Part shown: piece after piece, positions 8,701 through 16,532 of the stretch
Layout: each line of letters starts with the position of its first letter
Position numbering within the stretch: the first letter of the stretch is position 1
Assembly (NCBI RefSeq): GCF_900103365.1
Contig: NZ_LT629703.1
Span: 1,860,001-1,924,000 of the forward strand
Reading direction: 5' to 3'
DNA: 64,000 nt
Source: Afipia sp. GAS231
Lineage (GTDB): Bacteria > Pseudomonadota > Alphaproteobacteria > Rhizobiales > Xanthobacteraceae
Notes under the pieces: generated by a model
The model's database searches: none
What the model was told of the DNA's origin: nothing
The model's input: the letters and a program-made list of their open reading frames with translations, nothing else
Program-made: the position numbers and the translations under genes

Positions 8701-9276
8701 TTATCGCGGCGCCAGCGTCTCTTCCGCCGCGCGCGGCTCCGGCTGCGATTCCTCCAGCGGCAGGCCGGCGAATTCCCAGCCGTCAGTGCCTTCCGGGTAC
8801 CACGCCACATCGCGGTAGCCGTACGACAGGATTCGTTTCGCCGCATTCCAGGACATCCAGCAATCGGCCTGGCAGTAGACCACCAGCAGCATGGCGTCGT
8901 TGCCGCCGGAAACGCGCTTGATCCCCTGCTTCAGATAGTCCTCGGTCGCGGTCGACAGCTTGCCGTAACCGGTGTCCGGCAGCCATACACTGCCGGGGAT
9001 GTTGAGCCGAGGCTTGTCGCGCCAAATCGTGCCGGCGGGAAGATTTTGCGGCTTGGGCGCGCGCGGCAGCACATCGATGAAAACGCCGCTCTTTGCGCGC
9101 CAGATCGTCTCGGCCTCCGCCGTAGTGAGAACGCGCCCGCCGGTGAGCGTCGCGGGCACCGGCGTGCGGTAATTTTCCATGCGGTATTGGTCGGGCTCCG
9201 GCGGACTCTGCTGCGCGGGAGCCGGGATCGTCGATGCGATCATCGTAAGGATCAGACCCGTGATCTTCCAGATCAT
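8701..9276 (-). CDS. PQQ-associated rhodanese-like protein with Cys-Trp motif
   Basis: Periplasmic protein of 191 residues with a short signal peptide (1-21). The C-terminal half is rhodanese-like and carries VVYCQADCWMSWNAAKR, with Cys135, Cys139 and Trp140. This matches the family named for its CXXCW motif in PQQ-dependent catabolism clusters, although here three residues separate the cysteines. ATG 9276 overlaps the stop of the upstream MoxJ-like gene (ATGA), so the two are co-translated. A redox or sulfur-transfer role beside the SoxYZ-like carrier at 11394 is plausible but unproven. Confidence 0.9.
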   Translation of the reverse strand: MIWKITGLILTMIASTIPAPAQQSPPEPDQYRMENYRTPVPATLTGGRVLTTAEAETIWRAKSGVFIDVLPRAPKPQNLPAGTIWRDKPRLNIPGSVWLPDTGYGKLSTATEDYLKQGIKRVSGGNDAMLLVVYCQADCWMSWNAAKRILSYGYRDVAWYPEGTDGWEFAGLPLEESQPEPRAAEETLAPR

Positions 9277-10172
9277 GGCAGTTTTGTTGCGGTCTCCGAA
9301 CCGAGCGGCCGGTCGTTCTCGTCGAGCAAGGGAACGCCGAAGTCGAGCAGTATCTTGTTGATCGCCGGCTGATTTTCCTGGATCAGCCGATTGAGCAGGC
9401 GCTTCCAGTTCTGGTCCGCGCCTCGCACCCCCATGCCAATGCGAAAGGTCAATCGAGGTCCCGTCGTTTCCTTGACGAGCGGTGTGACGTGGAGCGGCGG
9501 GCTGGCGCGCTTGGCATAGAAGCCCGCCATCGGGCCCCACAAAATCCCGGCATCGATCGTACCTGACATCAGATCGCCGATCATCGCCTCAGCCGACGAG
9601 TCGAACCGGGTATCGATCATCAGCGGATAGGGCTTTGCATTGATCATCAGGCCGTTGGCCGCCATGTTGGTGGCGGGCGGCGTGCCGGCGACGATGCCGA
9701 TATGCTTGCCCTTCAGGCGCTCGTCATCCAGCGTGTTGACTTCGTCGAGGCCGCTGCCCGGCTTGGCGACCAGCGCATAGGCCGTGCGGTAGTAGGGATT
9801 GGTGCCTTGCACCAGTTCGTCGCCCTGCGGAAAGCCCATGATGACATCGCAACGATGGGCGCCAAGCGTCATCCGGACGAAGCCGGTCGCCTGCGGAAAG
9901 TACATATAGTCGAGCTTCTTCTGCAGCTTTTCTGCAAACAGTTCGGCGAGCTTGTTCTCGAAACCCTCGCCCTTCTCGTTCGAGAACGGCAGGTTGCGCG
10001 GATCGGCACAGACGCGCAACACCTTGGGATCGACAAGCTCGATCGACAGATCGCCGGTTTCGTTGATCTGTGCGACCGCCGCACCGCGGCCGAGCAAGAG
10101 TGCGGCAACGACAACCAGGGAAACCAACAGCCAGCGACGTCGTCCAGCAACGTTTGTTAAGACATGTGTCAT
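9273..10172 (-). CDS. Quinoprotein dehydrogenase-associated periplasmic binding protein (MoxJ/XoxJ-like)
   Basis: Periplasmic solute-binding-fold protein of about 299 residues. A signal peptide follows MTHVLTNVAGRRRW and ends near GAAVAQ. The mature part shows LRVCADPRNLPFSNEKGEGFENKLAEL, typical of family-3 receptors, then GAHRCDVIMGFPQ and GIVAGTPPATN. Homologues (MoxJ, XoxJ) bind methanol dehydrogenase rather than a free ligand and are thought to aid its activation. The start is not certain: no strong ribosome site precedes 10172, and ATG 10217 is possible. It heads a two-gene operon with the Cys-Trp protein. No dehydrogenase gene lies in this window. Confidence 0.9.
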   Translation of the reverse strand: MTHVLTNVAGRRRWLLVSLVVVAALLLGRGAAVAQINETGDLSIELVDPKVLRVCADPRNLPFSNEKGEGFENKLAELFAEKLQKKLDYMYFPQATGFVRMTLGAHRCDVIMGFPQGDELVQGTNPYYRTAYALVAKPGSGLDEVNTLDDERLKGKHIGIVAGTPPATNMAANGLMINAKPYPLMIDTRFDSSAEAMIGDLMSGTIDAGILWGPMAGFYAKRASPPLHVTPLVKETTGPRLTFRIGMGVRGADQNWKRLLNRLIQENQPAINKILLDFGVPLLDENDRPLGSETATKLP

Positions 10173-10407
10173 CGAGAGCTGTTGCACGTCGCGCCCACCA
10201 TGTTGCGAACCATCCATCGGCGTCAGCGATCGCAACGAACCGAAGTTCACGTGAGCCGCAGACAATCAAAATGCTATGCTTCCGAACCGGAGCGTGCAAC
10301 AGGAATAATCCTCGCGAAATTCTACTCCGTCTGTTGCGACGCAAACCAACCATGGCGACGGAACACGGATCATCAATATCGCTTCGTGGTGGCACGGAGG
10401 CAAAACC
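10173..10407. promoter_or_regulatory. Divergent promoter region between MoxJ-like gene and metallohydrolase
   Basis: A 235-bp gene-free region between outward-facing operons. It contains a separated inverted repeat GCAACAG (10296-10302) and CTGTTGC (10331-10337). Further GTTGC/GCAAC pentamers lie at 10181, 10202 and 10232, similar to the dyads in the 2405-2543 region. GGAGG at about 10396 serves the plus-strand gene. A shared regulator for both promoter regions is suggested, not shown. Confidence 0.35.
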
Positions 10408-11337
10408 ATGGCTCGCTGCGTGTTGATCGTCGTCGCGTTCGCGATCCTCGGGACATCGACGCTGGCGCAGGCTCAGCAACACGCCCCGTTGCCGGTCAGC
10501 GAGATCGCTCCCGGTGCATTCGTGCACGACGGCCAGGTCGCGCTGATGACGCGCGAGAACAGCGGCGACATCGCCAACATCGGATTTGTCATCGGCCAGG
10601 ACGCGGTCGCGGTGATCGATACCGGCGGCAGCGTTCGCGAAGGCGACCGGCTGCTCGCAGCCATCCGCGCGCGCACCGACAAGCCGATCCGATACGTCAT
10701 CAACACCCACGGCCATCCCGATCACGTTTTTGGCAATGCCGCCTTCGTGGCCGATGGAACCGTATTTGTAGGCCACAAGAATCTGCCGCGGGCACTGGCC
10801 ACGCGTGGCCAGTTTTACATCGATGCTTTTCGCCGCATCATGGGCGACGAATTGATCGACCCGGTGCGGATCGTTTCCCCGACGCTTCTGGTCGACGGCA
10901 CGCTCAGGCTCGACCTGGGTTCGCGAACCCTGCTGCTGCAGGCGTGGCCGACGGCGCACAGCGACAGCGACCTCACCGTGCTCGACGAGCAGACCGGAAC
11001 GCTGTTCGCGGGCGACCTGGTGTTCCTCACCCATATCCCGGTGATGGACGGCAGCATTCGCGGGTATCTCGCCGTCATCGATGAACTTGCCACCCTGCCC
11101 GCGCAGCGCGTGGTTCCCGGTCACGGCGCTGTGAGCGCATGGCCCGCAGCGTTGGCCGACGAGCGCCGTTATCTCGGGACGCTGGCGTCGGACGTTCGTG
11201 CGCTGGTCGCCGGCGGCAAGCCGATCACGGCTGCCGCCAATACGGCCGCGGCTTCCGAGCGATCGCGGTGGGAGTTGTTCGACGACTACAATGCCCGTAA
11301 CGCAACCGCAGCATTCTCCGAAATTGAATGGGAATAG
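10408..11337 (+). CDS. Quinoprotein relay system zinc metallohydrolase (MBL fold, SoxH-like)
   Basis: Secreted metallo-beta-lactamase-fold hydrolase of 309 residues with a signal peptide of about 22. The metal site is H101-x-H103-x-D105-H106 ([12 protein letters not shown]), H184 (TAHSDSD), D203 (FAGDLVF) and H239 (VPGHGAV), all present. The family is related to SoxH and recurs next to PQQ dehydrogenases together with a SoxYZ-like carrier, which follows here at 11394. GGAGG precedes ATG 10408. The natural substrate is unknown; a thioester or persulfide on the carrier cysteine is the attractive guess. Confidence 0.9.
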   Translation: MARCVLIVVAFAILGTSTLAQAQQHAPLPVSEIAPGAFVHDGQVALMTRENSGDIANIGFVIGQDAVAVIDTGGSVREGDRLLAAIRARTDKPIRYVINTHGHPDHVFGNAAFVADGTVFVGHKNLPRALATRGQFYIDAFRRIMGDELIDPVRIVSPTLLVDGTLRLDLGSRTLLLQAWPTAHSDSDLTVLDEQTGTLFAGDLVFLTHIPVMDGSIRGYLAVIDELATLPAQRVVPGHGAVSAWPAALADERRYLGTLASDVRALVAGGKPITAAANTAAASERSRWELFDDYNARNATAAFSEIEWE

Positions 11338-11393
11338 CCAACGCAATGCGGTATATTAGCGTCGTTGCTTCCACCTTCGCGAAGGGTGCGACC

Positions 11394-12218
11394 ATGCCCA
11401 AAGCTCATTTCCGCCTGCTCTGCATCGCCGGCCTGCTTGTGCTCGGCGCGCAGCAGACGCCTGCGGCAACGCCGGAGGCTTATGACCCGTGGCCTGGCCT
11501 GGTTCAGGACATCTTCAGCAATCGCACCATGAACGATGGCAATGACGTGATTGCGATCGAAATGCCCTACCGCGCCGAGGACGCGGCGATCGTTCCCGTC
11601 ACCTTGAAAACCAAGCTTTCGCCAGGCGACAGCCGTCGCGTCGTCAGCATTACGCTGGTCATCGACCAGAACCCCGCACCGATGGCAGCGAAGTTCGCGC
11701 TCGGTCCGGACGCAAGGGTGTCGGAAATTTCGACGCGCGTGCGCGTCAATAATTATACCGACGTTCATGCCGTGGCCGAGCTCAGCGACGGCAAGCTCTA
11801 CGTGACGAAGACCTACGTCAAGGCGTCCGGCGGCTGCTCCGCGCCTGCCGCCAAGAATGCCGAAGAAGCCAATAGCCGGCTGGGCCAGATGCGCTACCGA
11901 CAATTCGCGAAATCCGGCGAAGGTCCGACCAGCGGCGCCCGCGAGGCCCAGATCATGATCGGCCACCCCAACAATTCCGGCCTGCAGATGGACCAGGTCA
12001 CGCAGCTCTACATCCCGGCGTTCTTCGTCAACGAACTGCATCTCTGGCAGGACGGCAGCCCGATACTGACGATGGAAGGCGGGATTTCGATTTCGGAAGA
12101 TCCCAATATCCGCTTCACCTATGTCTCGAACGGCGCCAAGCGCTTTCGCGCCGAGGCCCGGGATAGCGAAGGCCACGTGTTCCAGCACGAATGGAGTGTC
12201 GACGCGTCTGGCATTTGA
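11394..12218 (+). CDS. Quinoprotein dehydrogenase-associated SoxYZ-like carrier protein
   Basis: Secreted fusion protein of 274 residues: a SoxY-like half (about 30-160), then a SoxZ-like immunoglobulin half (about 170-274, IMIGHPNNSGLQMDQ...IPAFFVNELHLWQDG). In SoxY the sulfur-carrying Cys lies in a flexible C-terminal GGCGG arm; here the equivalent is SGGCSAP with Cys148, now internal because SoxZ is fused behind it. ATG 11394 with AAGGG upstream gives a clean signal peptide; an earlier in-frame ATG at 11328 would overlap the hydrolase. It forms an operon with the metallohydrolase. It probably acts as a covalent carrier in the periplasm; its cargo is unknown. Confidence 0.9.
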   Translation: MPKAHFRLLCIAGLLVLGAQQTPAATPEAYDPWPGLVQDIFSNRTMNDGNDVIAIEMPYRAEDAAIVPVTLKTKLSPGDSRRVVSITLVIDQNPAPMAAKFALGPDARVSEISTRVRVNNYTDVHAVAELSDGKLYVTKTYVKASGGCSAPAAKNAEEANSRLGQMRYRQFAKSGEGPTSGAREAQIMIGHPNNSGLQMDQVTQLYIPAFFVNELHLWQDGSPILTMEGGISISEDPNIRFTYVSNGAKRFRAEARDSEGHVFQHEWSVDASGI

Positions 12219-12262
12219 CGTCGAGCGACCGGGTGCCGGACGGATTTTAGCGATGCTGCGCC

Positions 12263-12619
12263 TCAGAAACACCTGACTTCGGCTTCGGCCTGAGCACGCC
12301 GGAGATCATTGAGCGCGCTTGTCGCCTGCTCGGAGGTGCGGAACTGGCCTCCCAAATTACCCCTGACCTGGGACATGCTCAACACCGTCTCCGCGGTGAC
12401 ATAGCGGTCATAGGGCACGAGCGACGCGACAACATCGATCGAACAGGAGCATTGCTCGATCGCCTGTCGCGTTTCGCCATTCGCCTTCAGGCAGCCGAAC
12501 ACATATTCGGAGCGGGCCGAGGTCGGATAATCGTTGTCGTCGGCGTGCGTCGTAACGACCGCTGACAGCAGCACAGCCAGTGCGCCGACACTACGTCCGA
12601 TCGATCCAGCAAACGTCAT
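12263..12619 (-). CDS. Small secreted cysteine-rich protein, function unknown
   Basis: 118 residues with a signal peptide (ending VVTTHADD). The mature part carries FGCLKANGE, QCSCSID and a C-terminal EVRCF, giving four cysteines that could form two disulfides or bind a metal. ATG 12619 is favoured over 12625 because GGAGA then has normal spacing. It is convergent with the SoxYZ-like gene and conserved-looking in composition, so a real gene is likely. No domain is recognised. Small cysteine-containing exported proteins of this sort occur in quinoprotein clusters, so a periplasmic accessory role is a reasonable guess. Confidence 0.75.
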   Translation of the reverse strand: MTFAGSIGRSVGALAVLLSAVVTTHADDNDYPTSARSEYVFGCLKANGETRQAIEQCSCSIDVVASLVPYDRYVTAETVLSMSQVRGNLGGQFRTSEQATSALNDLRRAQAEAEVRCF

Positions 12620-12689
12620 GTCCATTCTCCGACTGCCGGAGCCTTATCGGTTCTGATGGCATCAGAACCGGGCTCCACTCTCTTGCTTC

Positions 12690-12736
12690 GACGCGTTTTC
12701 TTTACGCGAACCGGAATCCGCTTCGCTTGAAAACGC
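12690..12736. repeat. Dispersed 47-bp element, copy 1 (GCGTTTTC...GAAAACGC ends)
   Basis: A second, closely similar copy lies at 45444-45490. Both run GACG(C/T)GTTTTCTT, ACGCGAACCGG, then CTTCGCT and GAAAACGC, so the outer GCGTTTTC and GAAAACGC arms are inverted. I recognise this as a short dispersed element common in Bradyrhizobium-type genomes. Here it lies in the promoter region of the small secreted gene at 12819. Confidence 0.75.
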
Positions 12737-12818
12737 TGTTGGCCGGAAGCTATGCTATGATCGTCGTTCTGAAAAGAAGGCGATCGCGGAAGCGGTTCAA
12801 ATCTCCGGGGAGGCTGCC

Positions 12819-13184
12819 ATGTTGCGTGCGTGGACCATCGTCACTGTCTCGCTGATCGCCTTGGCGAGTTCGTTGCCGAGCCAGCTCGCCGCGCAAAGCA
12901 AGGGAAAAGGCATCCGGTTGTGGAACCTGACCACGGCGACGATTTCAGGTTTTCAGCTCTCGCCTGCCGGAAAGACCGACTGGGGGCCGAACCAGACCCT
13001 GAATGACAAGGACGGGGAAGTCGACCACGACGAACGGCTGCGCATCACGGGCGTTGAACCGGGCCGCTACGACGCCAAGGTGAGCTACCGGGACTCACGG
13101 CAATGCATGGTGCGCGACATTGAAATCAAGGCGGATGCGGTGTTTTCGATTGCGGACAAGGATCTCAAGGACTGCAACAAATAG
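12819..13184 (+). CDS. Small secreted beta-rich protein, function unknown
   Basis: 121 residues. The signal peptide runs to about 25 (SQLAAQ). The mature protein reads as a small beta-sandwich: IRLWNLTTATISGFQLSP, TDWGPN, then GVEPGRYDAKVSYRDSRQC and VRDIEI. GGGGAGG precedes the ATG. An acidic loop NDKDGEVDHDE partly fits an EF-hand (acidic at loop positions 3, 5, 9 and 12, with Gly at 6) but position 1 is Leu. The overall pattern matches a widespread family of exported alphaproteobacterial proteins with the motif of a WG pair followed by CxYDxxV-like strands; no function is known to me. Confidence 0.78.
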   Translation: MLRAWTIVTVSLIALASSLPSQLAAQSKGKGIRLWNLTTATISGFQLSPAGKTDWGPNQTLNDKDGEVDHDERLRITGVEPGRYDAKVSYRDSRQCMVRDIEIKADAVFSIADKDLKDCNK

Positions 13185-13217
13185 CCCGTGCGACACCGCC
13201 GGCTGAGGCGATCCGCT

Positions 13218-13454
13218 TCAGCCTGCGTGAGTTGGCTTGCCGGCGTCCGCTTTGTCGTTGGTGTGCGGATATTCGCAGCGCCATTTGACCGCGGTCCACT
13301 TCGGATGGTCGCCGACCCATTGCGCGATGTACGGCGGCGCGGCCATGACGCATTGCGTCAGCGAACCACTGTAGGAAAACACCAGATGGGTGTCCTCGCA
13401 GGTGGTTGGAGACAGCACCGCACATACGGTCACAATCAGGTCGATCGGATTCAT
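13218..13454 (-). CDS. Small conserved protein, 78 residues, function unknown
   Basis: Short protein beginning MNPIDLIVTVCAVLSPTTCED and ending in a charged tail. It has cysteines in SPTTCED, LTQCVMA and KWRCEYP, plus an aromatic stretch YIAQWVGDHPKW. ATG 13454 has GAGGGA upstream; an open extension to 13598 looks non-coding. A hairpin (GGCTGAGGCG / CGCTTCAGCC, 13201-13223) lies across its 3-prime end and could stop transcription from both sides. I have seen this type of small protein as a conserved hypothetical in Bradyrhizobium; no role is known. Confidence 0.7.
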   Translation of the reverse strand: MNPIDLIVTVCAVLSPTTCEDTHLVFSYSGSLTQCVMAAPPYIAQWVGDHPKWTAVKWRCEYPHTNDKADAGKPTHAG

Positions 13455-13602
13455 GCCTGAGATCCCTCGGATTGATTTGCCCCAGATTGATTCGTCAAAA
13501 ACATAGCACGCACAAATACGTACCCGAGGAAGCGAGGTTTCACACCACCGTGAAAATGCGGGGGAAGAGCCCGACCCTGAATCAGGTAGAGCCTGCAAGG
13601 CC

Positions 13603-14472
13603 TTAGAAGTTGACGCCGAACACCAGCCGGGCCTGATGCCGCTCGAAATTGACGAGATCGAGGGTGGCTCCCGATCCGGCCGGACGTCCCCAGGCCTGGA
13701 CGCTCCAGCTTGCGGTCAGCCGGGAACGTTCGGATAGCTGGAAATACGCCGTCGGGCCGATGAACAGCGCCTGGCCGGAGAACTCCTCCAGACCTATGCC
13801 CTCATATTTCCGTAAGTACCGCGCTTCACCGCCGAGCAGAAACCCCGGACGTAACTGCGCCATCACGGCGAATGCGGCGCCGACCGTCGACTCCTGCTCC
13901 GCGGCTCCCGTCCCGACGAAGCGTGTCCACTCCGGCTGATAGATCAGATTGAGCGCCGCAACCGCGACGTTGGGAACAATGTCGCGATCGAATGCCACGG
14001 TGAGGTCCGTGCCGTATTTGCGGACCGCCGCGGCCGTGGATTCATCGATGCGGTCGGCATGCGGCTCGACCGCGACGGTCAGGCCGAACGGAGCTGTTTC
14101 CCGGTCGAGAAACCGGTAGCGGAAATCCACCGAGACGCCCTGCCATCCCAGTTGGCGGCGATCATCGAACCCCGGAACGCCGTTGATATCCTGCGCCGAA
14201 AACGTGCTTCCCAGTTCGATTCGGAAATTTTTAACGGGCACGAACTCCAGTTCGACTTGCTGGCCGCCCGCCCGGTACGTTCCGCCGCTCTTGCCGAACC
14301 GGCCGGTCGTCTCGGTTTGAAACTCGCGCTCGCCGACATTGCCGACATCGGTGCCGATCATGAAGCCGAAGATATGCTCGGTATCGATGCCCTCTGCGGC
14401 CTGAACGGCAGCCGGAACCACCGCCGCAAAGCACACGATGATCGCCCGGATCGATTTTGCGCAACTAGACAT
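13603..14472 (-). CDS. Outer-membrane beta-barrel protein, function unknown
   Basis: 289 residues with a signal peptide (ending VQAAEGID). It consists of alternating amphipathic strands and ends with a C-terminal Phe (RLVFGVNF), the usual outer-membrane insertion signal. Segments such as QQVELEFVPVKNFRIELGSTFSA and GPTAYFQLSERSRLTASWSVQAWG are beta-hairpins of a barrel, perhaps 12 strands. It may be a small-molecule channel or a structural barrel. It lies downstream of pqqA on the same strand (289 bp away), so it may belong to the same quinoprotein island, but no ligand can be deduced. Confidence 0.8.
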   Translation of the reverse strand: MSSCAKSIRAIIVCFAAVVPAAVQAAEGIDTEHIFGFMIGTDVGNVGEREFQTETTGRFGKSGGTYRAGGQQVELEFVPVKNFRIELGSTFSAQDINGVPGFDDRRQLGWQGVSVDFRYRFLDRETAPFGLTVAVEPHADRIDESTAAAVRKYGTDLTVAFDRDIVPNVAVAALNLIYQPEWTRFVGTGAAEQESTVGAAFAVMAQLRPGFLLGGEARYLRKYEGIGLEEFSGQALFIGPTAYFQLSERSRLTASWSVQAWGRPAGSGATLDLVNFERHQARLVFGVNF

Positions 14473-14761
14473 TCACACCTTGGAGCGGACGAAAGCGACA
14501 GCAGCGCTGACCGTAAGGCAGCCTAGCATAATCCGGAGAAAGGTCGTGAGCCATCGCAGCCGCCGATCGGAGCCGATCTGGCGAAAGACATTCCGTGGCG
14601 GGTTCTGGGATCAGACGGCGGCGCCGAACAACGCTCTCTAAAGCACGTCCGACGGGCCTCAGCACCATTGGGTGCGGGAAGCGGCGTGAGGAAAGCGCAC
14701 GCCTGCCCGACTCGAAACAGCGAACTTGCTGCCGGAGCCGGGCAGATCGCCTTGATGCTGT

Positions 14762-14842
14762 CTACTTGCGCGCTGCGCAGGCGTACATGTTGATTTCCAT
14801 GCCCACCGACACTTCGACAACCTTCGGAGTCTTCCAAGTCAT
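14762..14842 (-). CDS. pqqA: PqqA, precursor peptide of pyrroloquinoline quinone
   Basis: A 26-codon gene. The product begins MTWKTPKVVEVSVG and continues with MEINMYACAARK; Glu16 and Tyr20 in the E-x-x-x-Y motif are the two residues that PqqE cross-links and that become PQQ. The ribosome site GGGAG lies about seven bases before ATG 14842 and the stop is TAG. Length and motif match PqqA of rhizobia. pqqB, pqqC, pqqD and pqqE do not follow: downstream on the same strand lies a beta-barrel gene. This is therefore a detached or extra pqqA placed among quinoprotein accessory genes. Confidence 0.93.
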   Translation of the reverse strand: MTWKTPKVVEVSVGMEINMYACAARK

Positions 14843-14948
14843 AGCGAGTCTCCCAAGTAGTTTTGGCGCGAGGTCCGCACCGGCGTCGAACGTAGGGCCA
14901 CCCCAGATGCCGCGCAAGTACGCCAAGTGACACCCAAACAACCGAAAT

Positions 14949-14985
14949 TTCTCTCTTGGACAAACTTAGTTCTCTCTTGGGCAAA
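14949..14985. promoter_or_regulatory. Tandem 16-bp direct repeat upstream of pqqA
   Basis: TTCTCTCTTGGACAAA at 14949-14964 and TTCTCTCTTGGGCAAA at 14970-14985 differ at one base and start 21 bp apart, two turns of the helix. They lie about 107 bp before the pqqA start and about 140 bp before the divergent ExbB-like gene. Spacing and placement suit an activator dimer; the regulator is unknown. Confidence 0.5.
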
Positions 14986-15127
14986 ATTGCGCGCGACAAA
15001 GGCACGCGGGGCGCGTTGAAGTGCTTTCACCCAACAACATTTTGAATGGATGTTGCAGCGGATTCGGTTTGCCTGCCTCGACGGCATGTGGAACGCTCGG
15101 CCTCCTGTCCGATGTCGAGGTGCAAGA

Positions 15128-15898
15128 ATGCCAACGACGAACGCGGATATTGATTCCTTCGGTGACCGTGGCCCGCTGCTGCGATGGCTGGTGTTTACCG
15201 GGCTCTGCCTGTTTGCGTTCATCCTGCTGTGGCGTTTCGGATTGATCCGGCAGATGGTCGCAAGCGATCGCACCTACATCTCTTCCATCATCGGCTTGCT
15301 CTATGTGGCTGCGTCACTGCACTGCCTGTGGCGCACGATCGCGATCTCGCGCGAGGCCGATGCGGCACGGCGCGGCGGAGCGTTGATCGAGGCAGGATTG
15401 GGCCCGCTTCATCTCGACGGCGACGCCGTTATCGTCGAAGGCGCCGGCGAGCTCCCGCGCGGCCTCGTCGCGGGACATATCCATGATCTGGCGGTCAAGG
15501 CACGGCTGCAGGGACCGCGGCGTATCGACCAGACCCTGTTGCTGCGCGGGCTTGCGGGACGGCTGCGCGGCTCCAACCAGTTCGGCGCCTTCGCCAGCGA
15601 TACGCTGATGAAGCTCGGCCTGCTCGGCACCATCATCGGATTCATCATGATGCTGGCGCCGATCGCAGGCATGGACCCTGGCGATCGCAGCACCATCAGG
15701 TCGTCGATGAACCTGATGAGCGACGGCATGGCGGTCGCCATGTACACCACGCTCGCCGGCCTCGTCGGCTCGATCCTGGTCAGGATCCAGTATTACATGC
15801 TCGATGACGCGACCGCAAAACTGTTCGCCTACGCCGTCGGTCTGACCGAGGTTCGCGTCGTCTCGGTGCTCGAAGACCGGCCTGAGGCAGCGGAATGA
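15128..15898 (+). CDS. MotA/TolQ/ExbB-type proton channel protein
   Basis: Inner-membrane protein of 256 residues. Spans lie near 17-40, 50-68, 161-182 and 200-224. The C-terminal half carries the family signature LMKLGLLGTIIGFIMML, then GMAVAMYTTLAGLVGSIL, which line the proton path in ExbB, TolQ and MotA. ATG 15128 has GAGG upstream. It overlaps the next gene by four bases. Unlike exbB or tolQ operons, the following genes are not standard ExbD/TolR and TonB/TolA; see 15895 and 16533. It probably uses proton motive force to drive a periplasmic or outer-membrane process. It is transcribed away from pqqA. Confidence 0.85.
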   Translation: MPTTNADIDSFGDRGPLLRWLVFTGLCLFAFILLWRFGLIRQMVASDRTYISSIIGLLYVAASLHCLWRTIAISREADAARRGGALIEAGLGPLHLDGDAVIVEGAGELPRGLVAGHIHDLAVKARLQGPRRIDQTLLLRGLAGRLRGSNQFGAFASDTLMKLGLLGTIIGFIMMLAPIAGMDPGDRSTIRSSMNLMSDGMAVAMYTTLAGLVGSILVRIQYYMLDDATAKLFAYAVGLTEVRVVSVLEDRPEAAE

Positions 15899-16527
15899 TC
15901 GACGAATTCGAACTGATGCCGCAGGAGGAGCCGTTCGACCCGTTCGCGGTCATGCTGTTCAAGGCGCTTCAGGTGCTGGCGTTCCTGTTTTTCATCGCGC
16001 TGCTGGCGATTGCGCCCGAGGCCAAGGACGGCAAGATCGACAGCAAGGCCGAATTCCTGGTGACGATGAGCTGGCCCGACCAGCACCCGGACGATTTCGA
16101 CATGTTCGTGCAGGATCCGATCGGCAATATGGTCTGGTACCGCCGGCGCGAAGCCGGTTTCATGCTGCTCGACCGCGACGATCGCGGCGGCGCCAACGAT
16201 TTCATTCTGGTCAACGGCCGCAAGGTACTGTCGCCGATCCGGCAGGAAACGGTGAGCATTCGCGGCATCGTCGCCGGCGAATACACCGTCAACGTCTACC
16301 ACTTCATTGCCATGGGCCATGAAGCCGTTCCGGTCTCGGTGAAGGTCGAGAAGCTCAACCCGACCGTTCAAGTGGTCTATTACGACACCATCATGCTGCA
16401 GAGCGCCGGGACCGAGCGGACCGCCGTTCGCTTCGCGATCGATGCCAGCGGCACGGTTACCGATGTCAACAGCCGTGAAAAATCGCTGCTGCAGACGCTG
16501 CGCAATCCACGCCGCAACGCAGGCTGA
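15895..16527 (+). CDS. Single-span membrane protein with YfaP/DUF2135-like periplasmic domain
   Basis: 210 residues. A short cytoplasmic N-terminus (1-17) precedes one membrane span (about 18-40, FAVMLFKALQVLAFLFFIALLAIAP), and the rest is periplasmic. The stretch PFDPFAVML...ALLAIAPEA resembles the ExbD/TolR anchor in layout, but the in-membrane Asp is missing (the nearest are Asp3 and Asp15). The periplasmic part SWPDQHPDDFDMFVQDPIGNMVWY, then LLDRDDRGG and VAGEYTVNVYHF, looks like the DUF2135/YfaP beta-sandwich. It overlaps the channel gene (ATGA) and so is likely its stator-like partner. Function is unknown; the fold call is by eye. Confidence 0.72.
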   Translation: MIDEFELMPQEEPFDPFAVMLFKALQVLAFLFFIALLAIAPEAKDGKIDSKAEFLVTMSWPDQHPDDFDMFVQDPIGNMVWYRRREAGFMLLDRDDRGGANDFILVNGRKVLSPIRQETVSIRGIVAGEYTVNVYHFIAMGHEAVPVSVKVEKLNPTVQVVYYDTIMLQSAGTERTAVRFAIDASGTVTDVNSREKSLLQTLRNPRRNAG

Positions 16528-16532
16528 CGAGG

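Noticed and set aside
9724..11346. 540-codon minus-strand frame over the metallohydrolase
   Set aside because: Antisense to a gene with a full metal-binding motif set; its far end runs through the MoxJ-like gene in the wrong frame.
14523..15005. 160-codon minus-strand frame across pqqA
   Set aside because: Reads pqqA in the wrong frame; only the 26-codon gene has a ribosome site and a known product.
15895..16527. Calling this gene exbD or tolR
   Set aside because: The layout fits but the in-membrane Asp is absent and the periplasmic domain is of a different type.
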